Positions 41,956 to 50,495 of a stretch of 64,000 nucleotides of DNA are shown here, piece by piece. The notes beneath the pieces were generated by a model. That model was not told where the DNA came from, made no database searches, and saw nothing but the letters and a program-made list of their open reading frames with translations. The first letter of the stretch is position 1, and each line of letters begins with the position of its first letter. The DNA comes from Streptomyces massasporeus (GTDB lineage: Bacteria > Actinomycetota > Actinomycetes > Streptomycetales > Streptomycetaceae). Location of the stretch: NCBI RefSeq assembly GCF_014648995.1, contig NZ_BMSE01000008.1, positions 62,001-126,000 on the forward strand, in the 5' to 3' direction. Both the position numbers and the translations under genes were made by a program.

Positions 41956-42061
41956 GCCGGGCGGGGCGGGGCGTTCGCCGGAGCGGGAGGGCGACCAAAG
42001 TCGCGGGTCCGTAGACCAACGGCCGACGACAGGGCGGACGGCTCCCGAAGAGACTCGTGCC

Positions 42062-42793
42062 ATGGAGGAAGCCAGGAACGTTCCCATGCGCAAGACCCCC
42101 CGGCCGCGGGCGGGCGGAGCCACCGAACTCGCCGAGTCGGCCCGGGCCCTGGTGCTCTTCTGCGTCGCCTGCGGTGCCGTGGCCGGCGCCCTGCTCCCCG
42201 TCCTCGCACGTCTGCTCCTGGCCTTGCCCTGGGCGCCGCTCGAAGGTCCGGCCGAACTGCTGACCTCGGTCCCGGAGCCCGTCCTCACCCTCGGCACGAT
42301 CACGGTGGGCGTCCTCGGCGGTCTGCTGCTCGGCTTCACGGCGGTCCACGAGTCGCTGTCCGTCCGCGTCGCCGACACCCACGTGACCCTGACGGTCCGG
42401 GACAGCGCCCAGGAGTTCGGCCGCGAGGAGATCTCCGTGTTCTTCCGCGACGGCAAGCAGCTCGTGCTGCTCGGCCCGGACGGTCTCGAACTGGCCCGCG
42501 AGCACTGCGGCCTGAACTGGCAGCGCCTCGCGGACGCCCTCACCGCACACGGCCACACCTGGGCCGAACAGGACCCGCACCGCGCCGAGTTCCGCCGCTG
42601 GGTCCCCGGCACTCCCGGCCTGCCCCCGGGCGCGAACGCCCTGCTGCGGGCCCGCGCCCAGGCCCGCAAGGACGAGGACCACGCCGAGGAGGCCCGGGAG
42701 TTGCGCGGGGAACTGCTACGGCTGGGCGTGGTCGTACGGGACGAGGACGGGCGGCAGTACGTCCGGGTCGTGACGGGTGGCGTCAGCGGGTGA
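42062..42793 (+). CDS. YqeB-like membrane protein with bacterial PH-type domain
   Basis: A 243-residue protein. Two helices (about 30-58 and 72-95; GALLPVLARLLLALPW, LGTITVGVLGGLLLGF) precede a soluble part (VHESLSVRVADTHVTLTVRD, FGREEISVFFRDGKQLVLLG, REHCGLNWQRLADALTAHGH) resembling Bacillus YqeB. Function unknown. ATG 42062 or 42086 may be the start. Confidence 0.75.
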   Translation: MEEARNVPMRKTPRPRAGGATELAESARALVLFCVACGAVAGALLPVLARLLLALPWAPLEGPAELLTSVPEPVLTLGTITVGVLGGLLLGFTAVHESLSVRVADTHVTLTVRDSAQEFGREEISVFFRDGKQLVLLGPDGLELAREHCGLNWQRLADALTAHGHTWAEQDPHRAEFRRWVPGTPGLPPGANALLRARAQARKDEDHAEEARELRGELLRLGVVVRDEDGRQYVRVVTGGVSG

Positions 42794-42835
42794 CGGCCTG
42801 GGACTCCATGGCCCTCGTGACGTGTGCGGTGGGCT

Positions 42836-43255
42836 TCAAGTTGTGCAGGCCGCGGCGATCGACACGCTGTTCTCGTACAGGTGGTGGCGGGTGATGCGCC
42901 CGTCCTCGACGGTGAGCCGCAGCGCGAAGGGCCCCGAGAAGGACTTGCCCGTCGCCCGGACGGTCCCGGAGACCTCCCCCGTCAGCACGGCGTCCTTCCC
43001 GTCGACGAGGATCGTGTCCACGGACGCGCGGGCGTCCTCGGGGACGGTGTAGCGGGCCAGGTCACCGGCCTGCGCCGCGCACTCGGCGGCGGTGGACCGG
43101 GGCCGGATCCAGGGCACGACGGGGTTCTCGGCGAGCATCCAGTCGACGGTGTCGGCGAACAGGGCCGTGAGCCCCTCGGTGTCACCGGCGAGGCGGAGTT
43201 CGAGGAACCTGCGGACGGTGGCGCGGGTGGCTTCGGCGGTGGCGGTGGGCGTCAT
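42836..43255 (-). CDS. NTF2-like/SnoaL-type protein
   Basis: A 139-residue protein: ATRATVRRFLELRLAGDTEG, FADTVDWMLAENPVVPW, AVLTGEVSGTVRATGKSFSG and DGRITRHHLYENSVSIA show the cone-like alpha+beta fold of NTF2/ketosteroid-isomerase relatives. Substrate unknown. Start 43255 is used because homology begins at MTPTATAEATR. Confidence 0.82.
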   Translation of the reverse strand: MTPTATAEATRATVRRFLELRLAGDTEGLTALFADTVDWMLAENPVVPWIRPRSTAAECAAQAGDLARYTVPEDARASVDTILVDGKDAVLTGEVSGTVRATGKSFSGPFALRLTVEDGRITRHHLYENSVSIAAACTT

Positions 43256-43450
43256 GGGACCCACCTTGCCGGGCCGCCCGAGGAACGTCGATTACCTCGG
43301 AGGTAGCCTCCGCGCACCACCGGCGCCGACGTGCTGCGCGGTGCGCGACGGGCCTTGGGCATCGGGGGCCCGGGGGACCGACGAGCCGGGGGCCGGGTCC
43401 GACGGGCTCCGGGGTGGGAGTACGGCGAACCTGATCCTAGAATCGAACGC

Positions 43451-43786
43451 ATGAACGACCCAGAGTCGCGGCTCGCGCTGCTCCGCTTCCTGGAGCGCGT
43501 GCAGGAGCGCGACCTGGCACGCACCCGCCGATGGATCGCGGACGAGGAACGCCGCCAGGCCGAACACCGCCGCGGCCTCCTCGCCCGGCCGCCCGCACCG
43601 GACTGGGTGATCGAGCGCGGCCTGACCGGCCAGGAAGCGGTGTACGTCCATGTCGGCGGCTGCTGGAACGCGGGCCGGCGCGGCAAGGGCGTCGACCGCG
43701 ATCACGCCCGGCGCGCCCTCGCCGACGGGGTCAAGGCCTGCCCGCAGTGCCGTCCGGACACGGAGCTCGGCTTCATGGACGGGTAG
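43451..43786 (+). CDS. DUF6233 protein
   Basis: A 111-residue protein: FLERVQERDLARTRRWIADE (helical), a Pro/Arg linker, then VYVHVGGCWNAGRRGKGVDRDHARRAL and KACPQCRPDTELGF. This is the Streptomyces DUF6233 pattern, often in multiple copies near mobile DNA. TAGAAT (43438-43443) is seven bases before the ATG. The 265 bases that follow hold no gene I can support. Confidence 0.82.
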   Translation: MNDPESRLALLRFLERVQERDLARTRRWIADEERRQAEHRRGLLARPPAPDWVIERGLTGQEAVYVHVGGCWNAGRRGKGVDRDHARRALADGVKACPQCRPDTELGFMDG

Positions 43787-44051
43787 CGGGGCCGCCCCGG
43801 GACGGGGGCGCCTCGACGCCCGGAGCCCCGTTGTCAGTGCCGGGGCCTATGGTCCTCCTCGCGCGGCCGGCTTCCGGGGGTTCCAGCTCCGCAGGGAATG
43901 GTTGCATCCCCGATCTGTCCGGGGGCGGCCCGGAGAAGTCGTCCGGGACCCAACCGACGGTCGGGCTTCGTCGATGGCCAGGAGGAGACCTGCCAGCGCC
44001 GGCCGCGCACCCAAGGAGCATGGTTTCGGTGGGCTGGATCATCATTCCGGT

Positions 44052-44588
44052 ATGTCTGCGAACCAGCCCTCCGCGGCCCCGACCGTCACGCGGCTCGCCC
44101 GCTACACGAAGGCCGACCTGGAGGAGATCCTCGGTACCGGCGACGACCCCTTCGGCGTTGCCGGGACTGGTCTGACATGGCTCCCCAAGGAGGACCACTT
44201 CGGTGTCCGGCTCGACGGCCGACTGGTGGCACACGCCGGTCTGCTGCGGCTGCCGGTCGCGATCGGGGACGTGGAGACGGAGGTCATGGGAGTGGGCGGG
44301 GTGGCCGTGGCGCCCGACGTACGGGGGCGGGGCCTGGCCCGGCTCGTGCTGGCGGCGGCCCTCGACCACGCACGTACGCAGGGCCCCGCGCACGCGCTCC
44401 TGTTCTGCCGGCCGCCCCTCGTGCCGCTGTACCAGCGCCTCGGATGGCACCCGCTCGACACGGAGGTGCTCGTCGAGCAGCCCGGCTCCGCTCTGGTGAC
44501 CATGCCGTTGTGCACGATGGTGACGCCGCTGCGCGACACCGCGCGCCTGCCTGCGGGGCGGGTACGGCTGTACTCCCTGCCGATGTGA
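44052..44588 (+). CDS. GNAT-family acetyltransferase
   Basis: A 178-residue GNAT enzyme: VMGVGGVAVAPDVRGRGLAR is the acetyl-CoA binding R/Q-x-x-G-x-G/A segment, followed by LFCRPPLVPLYQRLGWHPLD. The short N-terminal part (EEILGTGDDPFGVAGTGLTW) suggests an aminoglycoside-2-N-acetyltransferase-like subgroup, but no substrate is assigned. It converges with the MFS gene. Confidence 0.84.
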   Translation: MSANQPSAAPTVTRLARYTKADLEEILGTGDDPFGVAGTGLTWLPKEDHFGVRLDGRLVAHAGLLRLPVAIGDVETEVMGVGGVAVAPDVRGRGLARLVLAAALDHARTQGPAHALLFCRPPLVPLYQRLGWHPLDTEVLVEQPGSALVTMPLCTMVTPLRDTARLPAGRVRLYSLPM

Positions 44589-44666
44589 CGGACCGGCCAC
44601 GTGTGGTCTGTTACGACGGGCCGAACTCCTGGGGTCGGTCCCGATGGGCCCGGTGCCCGGGGTCGG

Positions 44667-45971
44667 TCACATCGCCCCGCTGCTCCGCGTCTCCTCGCTC
44701 ACCCCGGCCGCCGACGCAGGCACCACTGCGTCAGGCTTCTCCGCCCCCTCCTCCGCCTCTCCCCCCGAGGACACCCGCCGCATCAACACGGCGTACCCCA
44801 CCCCGGCCACCGTCCCGACCACCGCGCACGATCCCCACAGCCACTCCGCCCCGAACCGGTCGATGACGAACCCGGACAACAGCGGAGCGACGAGGGCGGC
44901 CACGGACCAGGACATCGTGTACATGCCCTGGTAGCGCCCGCGCCCGTGCACCGGGGACAGCCGTACGACGAGACTCGTCTGCGTCGGCGCGTTGACGATC
45001 TCCGCCAGCGTCCACACGCACACCGTGAGCGCGATGACCCCCAACGACCCCGCGAAGGCGGTGAGCGCGAAGCCGTACCCCGCGAGGACGGACGAGACGA
45101 CCAGCAGCCGGCGGGGATCCCGGTGCTCGATGAAGCGGGTGACCGGGATCTGGAGGACGACGATCAGCACGCCGTTGACGGCGATGGCCATGCCGTACTC
45201 GGCCGGGGTGAAACCGGCCTCGCCCATCGCCACCGGCAGCCCCACCGCCCCCTGCTGGAAGATCAGCGCGACGAGGAAGGACAGCCCGACGACGCTCATG
45301 AACGGCCCGTCGCGCAGGACGGTGCGCAGGCTCACGGAGCCGTCCCGGGGCGCCGCGTCCGTCACGGTCGCGGTGTGCTTGGACTCCGGCAGCCGCAGGA
45401 AGACGAGGACCGCGCAGACCATCGTCATCCCCGCCTCGATCAGGAACCCGGCGCGGTAGCTGACCTCGGCGATGAACCCGGCGGCCATGGAGGACACGGC
45501 GAAGCCGAGGTTGATGGCCCAGTAGTTGAGGGAGAAGGCGCGGATACGGTCCTCGGGCCGGACGATGTCGGCCATCATCGCCTGCACGGCGGGCCGCGAG
45601 GCGTTGCTGGCCATGCCGACGAGGAAGGCGACGCCGGCGATGGCCACCGGGTCGCGCACGAACCCCAGCAGCGCCACGGTCGCGGCGGTCGAGGACTGCG
45701 CGATCAACAGGGTCGGCCGCCGGCCCAGCCGGTCGGTCATCACCCCGCCGCCCAGCGAGGAGACCACCCCGCCGAGCCCGTGCAGCGCGGCGACGAGACC
45801 GGCGTACGTGGCGGAGTAGCCGCGGTCGAGGGTCAGGTACAGCGCCATGAACGTGGCGACGAAGGCGCCGAGCCGGTTGACCAGCGTGCTGGTCCACAGC
45901 CACCAGAACTCACGGGGGAGACCGGAGACCGTCTCCCGGACGGCGCGTCGGGCACGCAGGGCGTACGGCAT
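44667..45971 (-). CDS. MFS transporter (12-helix)
   Basis: A 434-residue transporter: LGAFVATFMALYLTLDRGYS, GGGVMTDRLGRRPTLLIAQS (loop 2-3 motif), central acidic loop about 200-215 and HGRGRYQGMYTMSWSVAALV. It fits the MdtH/YajR-like drug-efflux type. GGGGGGAT precedes ATG 45971; longer in-frame starts are less likely. It is divergent from gpmA. Confidence 0.87.
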   Translation of the reverse strand: MPYALRARRAVRETVSGLPREFWWLWTSTLVNRLGAFVATFMALYLTLDRGYSATYAGLVAALHGLGGVVSSLGGGVMTDRLGRRPTLLIAQSSTAATVALLGFVRDPVAIAGVAFLVGMASNASRPAVQAMMADIVRPEDRIRAFSLNYWAINLGFAVSSMAAGFIAEVSYRAGFLIEAGMTMVCAVLVFLRLPESKHTATVTDAAPRDGSVSLRTVLRDGPFMSVVGLSFLVALIFQQGAVGLPVAMGEAGFTPAEYGMAIAVNGVLIVVLQIPVTRFIEHRDPRRLLVVSSVLAGYGFALTAFAGSLGVIALTVCVWTLAEIVNAPTQTSLVVRLSPVHGRGRYQGMYTMSWSVAALVAPLLSGFVIDRFGAEWLWGSCAVVGTVAGVGYAVLMRRVSSGGEAEEGAEKPDAVVPASAAGVSEETRSSGAM

Positions 45972-46166
45972 GGATCCCCCCGGAGGCAAAAAGGATGTCG
46001 GCGGCGCCGGACAAGGGGCGCTCACGACGCCCGTAAGCAGCGCCGACCGCATGCGCACATTACAAACCGTCGGTTGCCAGGGGCCACTCGATTAACAGAT
46101 CCGGTCAAACGTCCGCCTGCCGGGCAGCCACACGAACGGGCGAAAGCGTGGATTACGCTCTGAGGC

Positions 46167-46928
46167 ATGGCCGACGCACCGTACAAGCTGATCCTCCTCC
46201 GCCACGGCGAGAGCGAGTGGAACGCGAAGAACCTGTTCACCGGCTGGGTGGACGTCAATCTGAACGAGAAGGGCGAGAAGGAGGCAGTCCGCGGTGGCGA
46301 GCTCCTGAAGGACGCCGATCTCCTGCCCGACGTGGTCCACACGTCCCTCCAGAAGCGCGCGATCCGCACGGCGCAGCTGGCCCTGGAGGCCGCGGACCGC
46401 CACTGGATCCCCGTCCACCGCAGCTGGCGCCTCAACGAGCGCCACTACGGCGCCCTCCAGGGCAAGGACAAGGCCCAGACGCTCGCCGAGTTCGGCGAGG
46501 AGCAGTTCATGCTGTGGCGCCGGTCCTACGACACCCCGCCCCCGGCGCTCGACATCGACGCCGAGTACTCCCAGTTCTCCGACCCGCGCTACGCGACCCT
46601 CCCGCCGGAGCTGCGCCCGCGCACGGAGTGCCTGAAGGACGTCGTCGTCCGCATGCTCCCGTACTGGTTCGACGCGATCGTCCCCGACCTGCTGACCGGC
46701 CGCACGGTCCTGGTCGCGGCCCACGGCAACTCGCTCCGCGCCCTGGTCAAGCACCTGGACGGCATCTCCGACGCGGACATCGCGGGCCTCAACATCCCCA
46801 CGGGCATCCCGCTCTCCTACGAGCTCGACGCCGACTTCAAGCCCTTGAACCCGGGCGGCACCTACCTGGACCCCGAGGCGGCGGCAGCGGCCATCGAGGC
46901 GGTCAAGAACCAGGGCAAGAAGAAGTAG
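46167..46928 (+). CDS. gpmA: 2,3-bisphosphoglycerate-dependent phosphoglycerate mutase
   Basis: A 253-residue enzyme of glycolysis/gluconeogenesis. RHGESEWN (phospho-histidine, residue 13), NLFTGWVDVNLNEKG, RTAQLALEAAD, NERHYGALQG and VAAHGNSLRALVKHLDG (second His) are all present. TACGCT (46154-46159) gives a leaderless start. The last five codons plus TA of the stop are the attachment core of the AICE, which now supplies the final base (TAG); the displaced chromosomal stop was TAA. Protein sequence is unchanged. Confidence 0.97.
   Translation: MADAPYKLILLRHGESEWNAKNLFTGWVDVNLNEKGEKEAVRGGELLKDADLLPDVVHTSLQKRAIRTAQLALEAADRHWIPVHRSWRLNERHYGALQGKDKAQTLAEFGEEQFMLWRRSYDTPPPALDIDAEYSQFSDPRYATLPPELRPRTECLKDVVVRMLPYWFDAIVPDLLTGRTVLVAAHGNSLRALVKHLDGISDADIAGLNIPTGIPLSYELDADFKPLNPGGTYLDPEAAAAAIEAVKNQGKKK
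46910..46927. repeat. Attachment core at the gpmA (integrase) end
   Basis: CCAGGGCAAGAAGAAGTA, identical to 59878-59895. It encodes the end of GpmA (QGKKK) and the first two bases of the stop. Confidence 0.92.
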
Positions 46929-46941
46929 AGCCCGTGATCAT

Positions 46942-46981
46942 GCCCCCGACCTGCGCATACGGCGCGGGGCGGGGGCGTTTT
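46942..46981 (+). terminator. Element-supplied terminator for gpmA
   Basis: GCCCCCG (46942-46948) pairs with CGGGGGC (46970-46976), followed by GTTTT. It has the same design and position as the original chromosomal terminator now displaced to 59909-59947, so the element replaces what it cut off. It also terminates int from the other side. Confidence 0.75.
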
Positions 46982-47006
46982 CACGGCCAGGGCCCTCTGT
47001 GGGACC

Positions 47007-48245
47007 TCAGCGCGGCGGGTCCTGCGGCGGGCGGAGTGCTTGACCGAGTGCCTTCCGGGCCCGGTCCCGGCTGCTCGGCATGAGGTGCGCGTACACCTTC
47101 AGCGTGAGTCCCGGGTCGGAGTGTCCGAGGTACTCGCTGACAGCCTTGATGCTCTCGCCCGCGTCCAGCAGCACCGACGCGTAGAAGTGCCTCAAGGCGT
47201 GCATGCCGTGTTCCCGCGCGGCAGAGTGCTCTCGGCTCTTGGCCTTCGGGATGACGCCCACGGACGCCAGAGCGGGTTTCCAGTGGTCCTCATTCAGCGA
47301 GGTACGCCAGACGTGGCCACCGTTGGGCCCGGTGAAGATCAGACGCTTGGTCACGGGCTGGCCGTTCGCCCGCATCCAAGGCAGCGTGATCTCAACGGGC
47401 GGGAACCGCTTGATGTGCTCCTTGAGCGCTTCCGCCACGGGATCGGGCAGAGGGACGTCACGGAGCTTGCCGCCCTTCGGGGGCGCGAACACGGCCTTGC
47501 TCAGGCTGAGCTTGAGCTGCTGCACCACGTGCAAGGTGCCGCTGTCGAAGTCCAGCTCATCCACTGACAGTCCCAGGACTTCGCCTTGCCGTAGGCCACA
47601 GCCGGCGCCCATGTCCACCATGGGCCGGAAGCGTTCGACCATGGCGGCCCGCATGGCGAAGACGCGGCCCGGCTCCCACGGGACGACCCTGCGCATGCCC
47701 ATCTCGGGGAGCGTCACCGTGCGCGAGTTGCACGGATTCCGCCGAAGGTAGCCGTCCTCTAGGGCCGCAGAGAGCACGGCCCGGACGTTGGAGAAGATCA
47801 CACGGGCGTACGCGCCGGACATGCCGGACGCTTCGAGTTGCGTCACGAACTCTCGGATGTGGCTGGGCTGGAAGGATCCCAGGGGCCGCGACCCGATGCG
47901 CGGGAAGGCGTGCAGCTTGAGCTGGGACTGCATCGACGCGCGGGTGTTCGGGTCTCCGCTCTGGCTCGCGAGCCAGCCTTCAGCGAACTCCTGAAACGAC
48001 GTCCGGGACGCGTTCGGGTCGATGTAGTCGCCCCGGGCCACGTCCGCCGTGACTTTGCTCAGCCACTGCTCAGCGAGCCGCTTCTGTCCGTCGGGGAAGG
48101 ACTTGCCCTTGCGCTTCCCGTCGGGCGCGAAGTAGCGGGCCCGGTAGCGCAGGCCGGTCCCGTAGCGCTCGGTCTTGACGCGGATGGTCTTGCCGTTGGC
48201 GTCGGTCTCGGTCTTGAACCAGCGGTCTTGGATGCTGCCTGCCAT
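47007..48245 (-). CDS. int: Tyrosine-recombinase integrase of the AICE
   Basis: A 412-residue integrase: N-terminal arm-binding and SAM-like domains (FAEGWLASQSGDPNTRASMQ), then the catalytic domain with Arg in GCGLRQGEVLGLS, HALRHFYASVLL (H-x-x-R), LGHSDPGLTLKVYAHLM (His and the nucleophilic Tyr). It recombines attP with the 3-prime end of gpmA. ATG 48245 is followed upstream by a 76-base gap to xis, so int and xis form one operon. Confidence 0.95.
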   Translation of the reverse strand: MAGSIQDRWFKTETDANGKTIRVKTERYGTGLRYRARYFAPDGKRKGKSFPDGQKRLAEQWLSKVTADVARGDYIDPNASRTSFQEFAEGWLASQSGDPNTRASMQSQLKLHAFPRIGSRPLGSFQPSHIREFVTQLEASGMSGAYARVIFSNVRAVLSAALEDGYLRRNPCNSRTVTLPEMGMRRVVPWEPGRVFAMRAAMVERFRPMVDMGAGCGLRQGEVLGLSVDELDFDSGTLHVVQQLKLSLSKAVFAPPKGGKLRDVPLPDPVAEALKEHIKRFPPVEITLPWMRANGQPVTKRLIFTGPNGGHVWRTSLNEDHWKPALASVGVIPKAKSREHSAAREHGMHALRHFYASVLLDAGESIKAVSEYLGHSDPGLTLKVYAHLMPSSRDRARKALGQALRPPQDPPR

Positions 48246-48321
48246 TGGAGGCGGAGTCCCTTCTCAGCATGGATCAGGGGTGGCCGTTCAACGGCCACCC
48301 CTGGCGGTGTGCGAGGTTGTG

Positions 48322-48567
48322 TCAGGCCGCGACGCGGTCGACGTTCTTGAGCTGAGCGACGTAGGCCCCCACTTCGGCGGGGTCGTAGCGGACGTGCTTG
48401 CCGACGCGGAAGCCGGGAGGACCGGTGCGCTTCCTGCGCCACTGGTAGACGGTTTCGAGGGGGACGCCGAAGATCTCGGCGATGTCGTCGGGAGTGAGGT
48501 ACCGGTCGGGGAGACCGCTGCGGAGGGTGGCGTGGGGATCGGGTTGAGCGGAACGAGTTCGGCTCAT
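48322..48567 (-). CDS. xis: Excisionase-type small HTH protein
   Basis: An 81-residue MerR/excisionase-type winged helix: YLTPDDIAEIFGVPLETVYQ, WRRKRTGPPGFRVGKHVRYDPAEV. Directly upstream of int, as in pSAM2-like AICEs, where Xis is needed for excision. Confidence 0.9.
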   Translation of the reverse strand: MSRTRSAQPDPHATLRSGLPDRYLTPDDIAEIFGVPLETVYQWRRKRTGPPGFRVGKHVRYDPAEVGAYVAQLKNVDRVAA

Positions 48568-48641
48568 GGGGTCCTCAGAAGTTGAGTCGCATTGGCTTGG
48601 GGGGTGCCTCGGACGTGGTGTGTGTCCGAGGTGTGGATTTC

Positions 48642-48848
48642 TGCGTCACCGCGTCATCTGCGTCATTTAGGGCTCTGACCTGCGGTTTTTGGTGACGCTA
48701 CGGATCGAGGCTGCGTCACCCTTGCGTCACCGGTTGCGTCACCGGGTGACGCAGGTGACGCAGGATGACGCAGAGCCAGCCGTCTGCGTCACCGCTGTCG
48801 GCGCAGGTCAGCGGCCGTTTCCCGGCCCGGGTGACGCAGGTGACGCAG
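48642..48848. other. Candidate replication origin: TGCGTCA iteron array
   Basis: At least 12 copies of TGCGTCA or its complement TGACGCA (two with one mismatch) occur in about 205 bases, starting near 48642, 48651, 48658, 48692, 48713, 48723, 48735, 48747, 48756, 48766, 48785, 48831 and 48840. Groups change direction, mostly TGCGTCACC on the left and GGTGACGCAGG on the right. They lie between xis and the rep genes in a 446-base gap without genes. Binding by the Rep proteins is inferred. Confidence 0.75.
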
Positions 48849-48954
48849 CGTCTTCCTACTTAGGACAAAGAAGGGGCTGCCTGTAGTAGTTCGGTGCGCC
48901 TTACAGAGCGAAGAAGGAGCCGCTGCGCGGCACGACCTTGGGGCGGCGTTCCGC

Positions 48955-48992
48955 CGAACAGCAAGAGGAGCACGTGCTCCTCTTGCTGTTCG
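48955..48992. terminator. 38-base perfect palindrome after the helicase gene
   Basis: CGAACAGCAAGAGGAGCAC is followed at once by its perfect complement, with no loop, 22 bases after the rep operon's last stop. It is probably the operon terminator; its symmetry and closeness to the iterons also allow a cruciform role in replication. Confidence 0.65.
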
Positions 48993-49013
48993 CTTGAGCG
49001 TGCGGATCGCGGG

Positions 49014-50495
49014 TCAGAACGCCCGCGTCTGCTCGTGTGGAGGCAGGGTCAGGACGACTGTTCGGGTCATTTCGAGGTAGCGGCCAGCCTTGGTGCGGCC
49101 CGAATCGATGAGGACGCCCCGGGCCGCCAGAGTCGGTTGGAGGCGCTTGAGCCGGTCGGAGAGGACTTTGCCGGTGGTCGGCCAGCCCTTGGGCAGGGGA
49201 CGGCAGTCCTCGCCCGCGTAGAGACGGCTGAGGCAGGACAACCACTCGGTGGACGTCATCTGCTGCGCGCCGCCGGGCTCGATGGTGTCGGCATGCAGAA
49301 GGACGGTCTGCGCGAGGAGGTCACCCTCAATGACGTCGTCGTTCAGGTCGTCCAGACTCGCCCGGTACGCGGGCAGCGCCCCGAGGCCGGTCGCGGCGTC
49401 GAACTGCGCGCACAGGTGCGCGAAGTCCGCCATCCGCAGGTCAGTGGGAGTCTCCGCTTCCATGGCGCGCACCTTGACCGTGAGGTCCAGGAGCGAGCCA
49501 AGCACGACGGGCAGGACTTCCGCGTAGTCAGCCCACAGTTCGGCCTCGGTGCGCCGGACGCGGGGCCGCTCCAAGCGCAGGGGCAGAAGCCGTTCCGCGA
49601 GGTCGGGTCGGATGACGCCGACGTCGATACCGGTCAGGAGCAGGGGCCGGCGGTAACCGACGCGGAACACGTCGCCGTCGGTGAACAGGGCCCGCTTGAC
49701 GCTCTCGGCTCCTGTGACGATGCAGCACATCGCGTCGGACAGGTCCGGGGTCATGTGGGAGAGGTTGTCCAGCGCGGTGACCCATCCGGCCGCCACCGCC
49801 GCAATCAGGTTCTCCTCGTCCTTGGGCGCCCGGCGAAGGTCACCGCTCATACCCTCGATGATCCGCACGAGCATCCGCCCCCCTGTGGACTTGCCCGCGC
49901 CCTGCGGGCCGGTGAGGAACGGCGCGGGGACCGGCACGGACGGGCCGAGGCAGCCGATCAGCCACGCGATGGCCAGGCATTCGGTCTCGGCGTTGGCGAA
50001 GTTGCACAGTCGCATCAGCAGGTCGATGCCCTTGCCGTCGGTGTCCTTGGCCGGCAGGGGCAGTTCCCCCGTGAGCTGCGTGCGTCGCCAGCACACCTCG
50101 CGCGGGTCGGGGGTGAGGACGTCCCAGCCCGATGGGTGGATGCGGACCGATTGTCCGTCGTCGCGGCCCAGGTCCAGCCACGTTGCCCCGTCGAATCCGG
50201 GGGCGACGCGGATGTGCACGGGCTGGACGTCCTCCGTGAGCGCGAGCGCTTCGATCAAGTCCAACGCCTCCTTGAGCGCGGATCCGTTGAAGACGCCGAT
50301 CCCGTCCCTGAACAGGCCAACCATGAGTTCCTGCCGGTGGCTGCCCGTCGTGCCTTGGGAACGGATCGGGCGGGCCACGGGGTGGCCCTTCTTCTGCGCG
50401 TACACGGTCCCGTCGGCGGTGCGGAAGTAGCGGAAGTGCTCCTGCGCGTAGTCCGCGATGACCTCACGGGCGGGCGTCTTGTCGTCCTCAGACAT
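49014..50495 (-). CDS. Replicative helicase-like ATPase of the AICE
   Basis: A 493-residue protein: an N-terminal region (about 1-190), then a P-loop FLTGPQGAGKSTGGRML and a Walker B-like VTALDNLSHMTPDLSD, GYRRPLLLTGIDVGVIRPDL and a C-terminal winged-helix-like part (LSDRLKRLQPTLAARGVLID). This is the D5/P4-primase-like superfamily 3-type arrangement found next to primase-polymerase genes in AICEs. It overlaps the primase-polymerase gene by eight bases, so both form the replication module. Confidence 0.85.
   Translation of the reverse strand: MSEDDKTPAREVIADYAQEHFRYFRTADGTVYAQKKGHPVARPIRSQGTTGSHRQELMVGLFRDGIGVFNGSALKEALDLIEALALTEDVQPVHIRVAPGFDGATWLDLGRDDGQSVRIHPSGWDVLTPDPREVCWRRTQLTGELPLPAKDTDGKGIDLLMRLCNFANAETECLAIAWLIGCLGPSVPVPAPFLTGPQGAGKSTGGRMLVRIIEGMSGDLRRAPKDEENLIAAVAAGWVTALDNLSHMTPDLSDAMCCIVTGAESVKRALFTDGDVFRVGYRRPLLLTGIDVGVIRPDLAERLLPLRLERPRVRRTEAELWADYAEVLPVVLGSLLDLTVKVRAMEAETPTDLRMADFAHLCAQFDAATGLGALPAYRASLDDLNDDVIEGDLLAQTVLLHADTIEPGGAQQMTSTEWLSCLSRLYAGEDCRPLPKGWPTTGKVLSDRLKRLQPTLAARGVLIDSGRTKAGRYLEMTRTVVLTLPPHEQTRAF

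Noticed and set aside
44601..46163. 520-residue rightward open frame opposite the MFS gene
   Set aside because: Antisense shadow; the opposite strand encodes a complete 12-helix transporter.
46880..46960. tRNA gene as the AICE attachment site
   Set aside because: No cloverleaf or CCA end is present at either core; both copies match gpmA codons only.
48901..49245. Leftward open frame across the 38-base palindrome
   Set aside because: It overlaps the helicase gene end in another frame and reads through the perfect palindrome, which encodes meaningless Ser/Cys repeats.
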